This document shows positions 59,030 through 64,000 of a DNA stretch of 64,000 nucleotides, one piece after another (the stretch's first letter is position 1; each line of letters starts with the position of its first letter). This stretch comes from Hirsutella rhossiliensis (Eukaryota; Ascomycota; Sordariomycetes; Hypocreales; Ophiocordycipitaceae): assembly GCF_020360975.1 (NCBI RefSeq), contig NW_025408670.1, positions 4,588,001 to 4,652,000 on the forward strand, written 5' to 3'. The notes under the pieces are model-generated. The model worked only from the letters and a program-made list of their open reading frames with translations, did no database searches and was not told the origin of the DNA. Made by a program: the position numbers and the translations under genes.

Positions 59030-62000
59030 TTATACTCCTTCTTCCCCTCTATTATATAGTCTTACGTGATTCCTTGATTTCCTAAAATTCCGCTTTTGCT
59101 TATATACCGTAAGAGGTTATAAGCCTGGCTTACTCCTTTTAAGCCGGGAAATCAACTACTTATACCTTTGAAATTCCTTGTCGAAATATTCAATTAAAAT
59201 TCCTTTCGAAATTCCCCCTGACTTCTTTTACCTTCCTACGCTCTTAAACTCCCGTCTAGACTTCTCGATCCCTACGAACGAAATAATACCGAATTTATAT
59301 AAAATAGGTAGATAGAAAGAATACGAATTTACTAGACTTAAGGGAAATTTAAATTATACCTTATAGACTACGAGGATAGAAGCTATCCTTATAAAAGAAA
59401 AGCTTATTGCTGCTCTAGAGCAAGTAAATTATATATAGACTACGGAGGCTTTATCTATAATATTCCTTCGAGTCGAAGATAGTCCCTTAATATAAATTCG
59501 GCATCTAAAAAATACTAAAGAAGCGTAGGATAAGCTTAAAAAGCTATATAATCCGTCGAACTTTTCGTCGAATTATCTGCTTATTAAGCAGCTCTTTAAT
59601 CTTAGTCCCTCGGACTCTAATTTAGAGAAATACCTTTATAAGGTAAAGGAAATCTACGAGGATTTAAAATCCTATAATATAGAAATTCTAGAAGTTATTC
59701 TTATAGCATGGATTCTTAATTGCCTTAATAAGGAATTTAGAAGCTATATTATAAATATTACGCAGAGCCTTAGGTATAATTCTACGGCGTTTACCCTCGA
59801 AACCCTTATAGCTAGTCTTTTAGACGAAGCTAGAAGAATAGAGGATATAGACGAATCTTCGGAGAAAACCTTCCTAATACGAAGGAAGCCTTAGAAATCC
59901 CATAGAAATTCTACGGATACTCCTTATTATAAGGAATGTAAAAAACCAGGGCATTTTATAGTAAATTGCTATAAATTACACCCGAATAAGGCTCCCGCTT
60001 ATTAGGTATTAAATAAAGGGAAAAGGGACGATAGGACTCGAATTTCTAAGAAGAGAAAATCTTCTTTTTCTTCTTCTTCTAAGAAGAAATCCCCTTTTAG
60101 TAGCATTTCTACTACTAATAAAAGAAGGAAGGCTCGAATTACCGAGCTAGAGTCCGACTTAGAAGATAGTAATAAGGTCTTAAATATAGCTTCGTAAGAA
60201 AATATAGACCTAGATATTGACCTTATAGACCTTTCTAGGGCTCCGACCCCTATATAAACGTCTAAGGATTTAGAGGTAATTTTAACCTCTATAAATACCC
60301 CTATAGTAGAAGCTAATAAAGACTCTCTTTTAGGACCTCTAAAAGCCTCGATTCCTAGAATAAAGGAATTAGTCTTAAAGGTAAGAGAAGGAGGATTTCC
60401 TAGTTATAAGAATAAAAGGATCTTTGATTTTATATATAATACCGGAGCTACTAGGTATATAGTATCTAATAAGAATTTCCTTATTAACTATAAAGAAATT
60501 AAGTCTAAAGTTTGCTAGGGAAAAGCTTCCTTTATATTAGTAAAAGGAAAAGGGGACTTAGTATTTAAGTTCCCGTATAGTAGAATAAGGTATATCCTTC
60601 GAGACTGCTTTTATATACCCGAATTAAGGGTAAATATACTATCCTAATCTTATTTTAATAATACCTATGCTTTAATAGGAGGAAATAAAGTCCTTTTATT
60701 AAATAATAAGGCTAAGGTCCTTACTAAAGGATTTCTTAGAAATAAATTATATTATATTCTTATAGAACCTTTATTAGAAAGCCAATTAATCCTTATTACG
60801 TCTTTAAAAGCAAAGGATATAGATTTTTATACTTAGCACTTACGCTTAGGGCATATAAATAGTAGGGCTATTTTAGAAATATTAAAAAGATATAATAAGG
60901 ATATAAAAATGCCTCTAGAAGAGGGAAATAAAATAAGGTAATGCGAAATATATATTAGAGCTAAAGCAACGAATAAGGTTAATAAATAACCTTCGTATAA
61001 GTCTTATTCTTATTTAGAAAAAATAGTATTAGATATTTAGGGGCTAATTAAAGTGCCTATTTATAATAAATATTACTATTATATTTCTTTCCTAGACGTA
61101 GGAACTCGATATCTGGAAATATACCTTCTTCGAAAAGGAGAAGCTCTAGATAGGTTCCTAGAATTTAAAAATAGGTAGAAAATAACCCTAAAAATACTAG
61201 GATTAGAGAAGCATTTTCTAATAATGCTAAAGAATTTATATATAAAATAAAGCTCTATTGCGAAAAAGAAGGAATTACCTTTAATTCTAGTCCTCCTAGG
61301 ACGCCAGAATCTAACGGTAGAATAAAAAGAATAAATCGTACTATATTAGAAAAAGTACGAGCTCTTTTATTTATTGCTAGGCTTCCTAAATATCTATAGG
61401 GAGAAGCTGTTTTAATAGCTACCTATTTATATAATAGATTACCGCATTCTACGATAGGATTTAAAAGTCCTATAGAAAAGAGGGATAATATAATACTACC
61501 CTTTAAGACCTTAAATAAAATTAAGACCTTCGGAAGCCTTATATATTATAAGAATAAAGACCCTAAAGATAAGCTAGATAATAGAGCTTTTAAGGGAATA
61601 ATAGTAGGCTATTTAGAAAATGCATATAAAATCTAGGATTTTTCTAAGAGAAAGACTACTATCTCTAGAGATATTACTATACTAGAAAATAAATTTATAA
61701 AAAATCTAGAAATCTCTAGTAGTAATAATACCTTTGATTTTAATTCTATTCGAATAAAGATAAGCTAGAAAGCTATATCCCTATAGAGGAAGCTACTAGA
61801 GAACCTAGAGATAAAAGTCCTCGCCCTCTATGAAGAAGAGTCTCTAAATAACGATCCTATTCCTACTACTAGTAAAATAGTAGTAGAATTACCCCCTAGG
61901 GATAGGGAGGCTATAGGAGGCCGCTAGGTCTATACTATTAAGAAGGATAGTTAAAATAATATAATAAAATATAAAGCCCGTTTCGTAATATAGGGATTTA

Positions 62001-63421
62001 AGCAGATCTATAGCTTAGATTTCCTAGATACCTTCTTAACTACGGCTAGACCCGAATCTATTAGAATTCTACTAATTTTAGCTATTATCTATAAATTCGA
62101 AGCTTTGTAAATAGATATAATAAATGCCTTTATATATACCGATATAGATAGAGAAGTATATATTGATCTTCCTATAGGCTACGAAGAATACGCTCTTAAA
62201 GAATATTATTTAAAATATAGATTAGCTTATAGAGCTAAAGGAATTAAATTAACTAAATTCCTAGACCTATATAAAACCGGTTAAATTAAAGCAAAGCTAA
62301 AGAAAGCATTATATAGCCTAAAATAAAGTCCTAAGCTCTAGTATAATTATTTAAGAATTATACTAAATAATCTCGGATTTCTTCCTCTTTTAATAGATAA
62401 AGGAGTATTTATAAATAAGGACTATAGTATAGCCTTAGCAATTTACGTCGACGACTTTCTTATAGTAGGGCCCTCTAAATCTATAATAGAAGAAAGATTA
62501 TTTAAAGAATTATATAAATTCCTAGATTTTACTATCTTAGGAGATATAAAAGACTTCTTAGGTCTAAATATTATAATAAACCGAGAAAATAAAGAGCTAT
62601 ATATATCCTAAGAAAATTATACCTTAAATAAATTAAAGGAATTTAATAAAGAAGGTTTAGGAACTTCGAATTTACCCGCTATAGTAGGCTTTAAGCTTAT
62701 AAAAGCAAAGGAATTACCTTCTAAGGAAGATATATTGCAATTTTAGAAAGAAATAGGATCTCTATTATACTTAGCCTTATTTACGAGGCTAGATATCTTA
62801 TATTCTGTAATTTCCTACGCTAGATTCGCGGCTAAGCCCGACCAGACGCATTTTAAGGCTTTAAATATAATTTAGAAATATTTAAATAAATTCCCTAGCC
62901 TAAAGATTAAATATAATTGCAATATCCCTTTTACCTATCTATATATAAAGGGTTTTACCGACTCTAGCTAGGCGTCGGATTTAACGGACGGAAAATCCTT
63001 TTCCGGTTACTGTTTTTATATATATAATAATATAATAAGCTAGGCTTACTCTAAGTAGAAAGCCGTTGCCCTTTCTACCTACGAAGTAGAGTATATTGGC
63101 CTTAGGGAGGTAAATAAAGAAGCTATTTATTTAAACATGCTTTTTAAAAATATTACTAAGGATCTATTTATTAAGATTCTTAATACTATACCTCCTATTT
63201 TAACGGATAATACTGCTGCTATTAAATTAGCAGAAAATCCGGAATTTTATAAAAGGTCTAAGTATATAAGATTAGCCTATTACTATACTAAAACTAGTAT
63301 AAGAGAAGGGGAAATTAGAGTTTTTTATATTAAATTAAAAGATAATATAGCTAATATTTTTACGAAGGAATTAAGACCTAGATTACTCTATAAATTTAGA
63401 AACGGTCTATCCTTAATATAA
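59030..63421 (+). pseudogene. Copia-B gag-pol, one long frame broken by TAG codons
   Basis: Gag with a UBN2-like part (YNPSNFSSNYLLIKQLFNL, about 59550) and a CCHC knuckle at about 59930-59975 read as YYKECKKPGHFIVNC, its first Cys changed to Tyr. Protease FIYNTGATRYI at about 60430, with catalytic DTGA read as NTGA. GAG-pre-integrase HLRLGHINSRAI at about 60838. Integrase with FLDVGTRYLE (about 61090), NNAKEF (about 61225, Asp to Asn) and RTPESNGRIKRINRT (about 61300). A one-base frameshift lies near 61165-61180. RT: QIDIINAFIY (about 62110) and YVDDFLIVG, intact, at about 62442. RNase H: STYEVEYIGL (about 63080). Most stops are TAG at Trp/Gln positions. Two catalytic Asp codons are lost, so it is inactive. 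Confidence 0.85.
63137..63421 (+). pseudogene. Surviving open frame of Copia-B RNase H C-terminus
   Basis: 94 codons without a stop, from an internal Met (MLFKNITK) to the natural end of pol at TAA. It contains the Copia RNase H motif DNTAAIKLAENPEF and the KYIRLAYYYTK stretch, a KHI-HHF-like block with His-to-Tyr changes. It is part of the larger pol relic, not an independent gene. Confidence 0.8.
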
Positions 63422-63791
63422 GTTCCTAAGCAATTAAAAGGGGTTTTTAGATATTTCTTATGCTTTCTATATCTTTCCCTACTAGGTTTTTCCTTTTTTA
63501 GGTTTCCTAGAGAAATATTTACTAGGTTTTTATCTATTAAGATTTTCCTAGCAATAATAGGTTTTACCTTATATAAGGTTATCCTATAAATAATTATTAT
63601 AACTATAGATTTTTCCTACTATAGGTTTTTCTATTAGTATATACCTAAGGATTTTTTTCCTAAGAAAGAATAGGTTTTATATATCCTATTAAGGTATAAG
63701 AATGGTTTTCCTAAATTAGGTTTTTACCCTATATATATACTACTATAAATAAATCAGTAAAGAGTATATAAATCTACTCTTTAAGGGAGGC
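63422..63791 (+). other. Copia-B 3' non-coding region with repeated aggtttt motifs
   Basis: 370 bp between the pol stop and the 3' LTR. A motif of taggttttt/aggttttcct type recurs about ten times at 63435-63725, often preceded by cta. It ends with the polypurine tract. No coding sequence is seen. Confidence 0.6.
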
Positions 63792-64000
63792 TGTAAGGAA
63801 CGGTGTTCCTACTATAAATAAAGCAGCTATAATATACTCTCCCGATTATATAAGCCAATAAGTAGTATATTAATTATAGACAAAATCTCATCCTATAGAG
63901 CAAGAATCGCTCGTTATTTTGCATGTTATTATGCATTAAACGGGTTGCCGGTTATCGTATAATCGGGAATCGAAGGAACAGAGCTAGCTTAGAATGCTAG
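63792..64000 (+). repeat. 3' LTR of Copia-B, partial
   Basis: Begins tgtaaggaacggtgttcct after the polypurine tract aagggaggc (63783-63791) and matches the 5' LTR until the window ends at gaatgctag. It retains CA/TG pairs that the 5' LTR has lost. Confidence 0.9.

Larger units (their letters stand above)
58547..64000 (+). mobile_element. Copia-B LTR retrotransposon, runs off the window
   Basis: 5' LTR from 58547 (tataaggaacgg, TGT start altered to TAT), interior with gag-pol, 3' LTR from 63792 (tgtaaggaacgg), cut by the window end after 209 bp. This is a different Copia family from Copia-A. It inserted into the RT of A4. RIP is moderate: one long frame is still traceable from gag to RNase H, and the last 94 codons are fully open. 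Confidence 0.87.

Noticed and set aside
1..64000. Telomere or centromere repeats
   Set aside because: Isolated ttaggg or ccctaa strings occur, but no tandem array is present. AT-richness is explained by RIP.
1..64000. A Starship-type cargo element or a biosynthetic gene cluster
   Set aside because: No tyrosine-recombinase captain, no additional intact genes and no cluster enzymes are visible; only one intact gene is present.

Overview
The window looks like a gene-poor, repeat-packed chromosome segment of a filamentous ascomycete (Pezizomycotina). The evidence is: one intron-containing gene with a GTAAGC donor, belonging to the large fungal family of aminoglycoside-phosphotransferase-like kinases; fungal transposon types (chromodomain Gypsy, Copia, Tad1-like LINE, pogo/Fot1 DNA transposons); and a very strong repeat-induced point mutation (RIP) signature. 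In the repeats CpA and TpG are almost absent, TpA is very common, CpG partly survives, and conserved frames are broken mainly by TAG/TAA codons where Trp or Gln is expected. No transposon here looks able to make its proteins.

Layout. 1-3589: Gypsy remnant between 376-bp inverted LTR arms. 3590-5950: gag-like relic, the 3' end of a Copia element (called Copia-A here) and AT-rich DNA. 5951-9104: island of normal composition with one kinase gene (6221-7826) and unassigned unique sequence. 9105-37475: Copia-A copies in both orientations, cut up by each other, by a Gypsy fragment, by two kinds of tRNA-headed SINE-like element (SINE-A about 769 bp, SINE-B about 290 bp) and by a compact LTR element with no recognisable polymerase (31777-34523). 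37476-41118: truncated pogo transposon, SINE-A and unassigned DNA. 41119-58546: one further Copia-A copy stretched by nested insertions: a chromovirus (41265-49067), a LINE (49107-51955), a SINE-B that itself holds a pogo element (52506-54359), and at its end a younger Copia (Copia-B, 58547 to the window edge).

Reading. Only the kinase gene is a credible working protein gene. The rest is a layered record of insertions, in which exact target-site duplications give the order of events. The points most worth follow-up are the two tRNA-related SINE-like families, the polymerase-free LTR element with tandem repeats and a G-run motif, and a long antisense reading region between pol and the 3' LTR of the chromovirus. 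Family names are working labels. No database search was possible, and boundaries come from comparing copies inside the window by eye.
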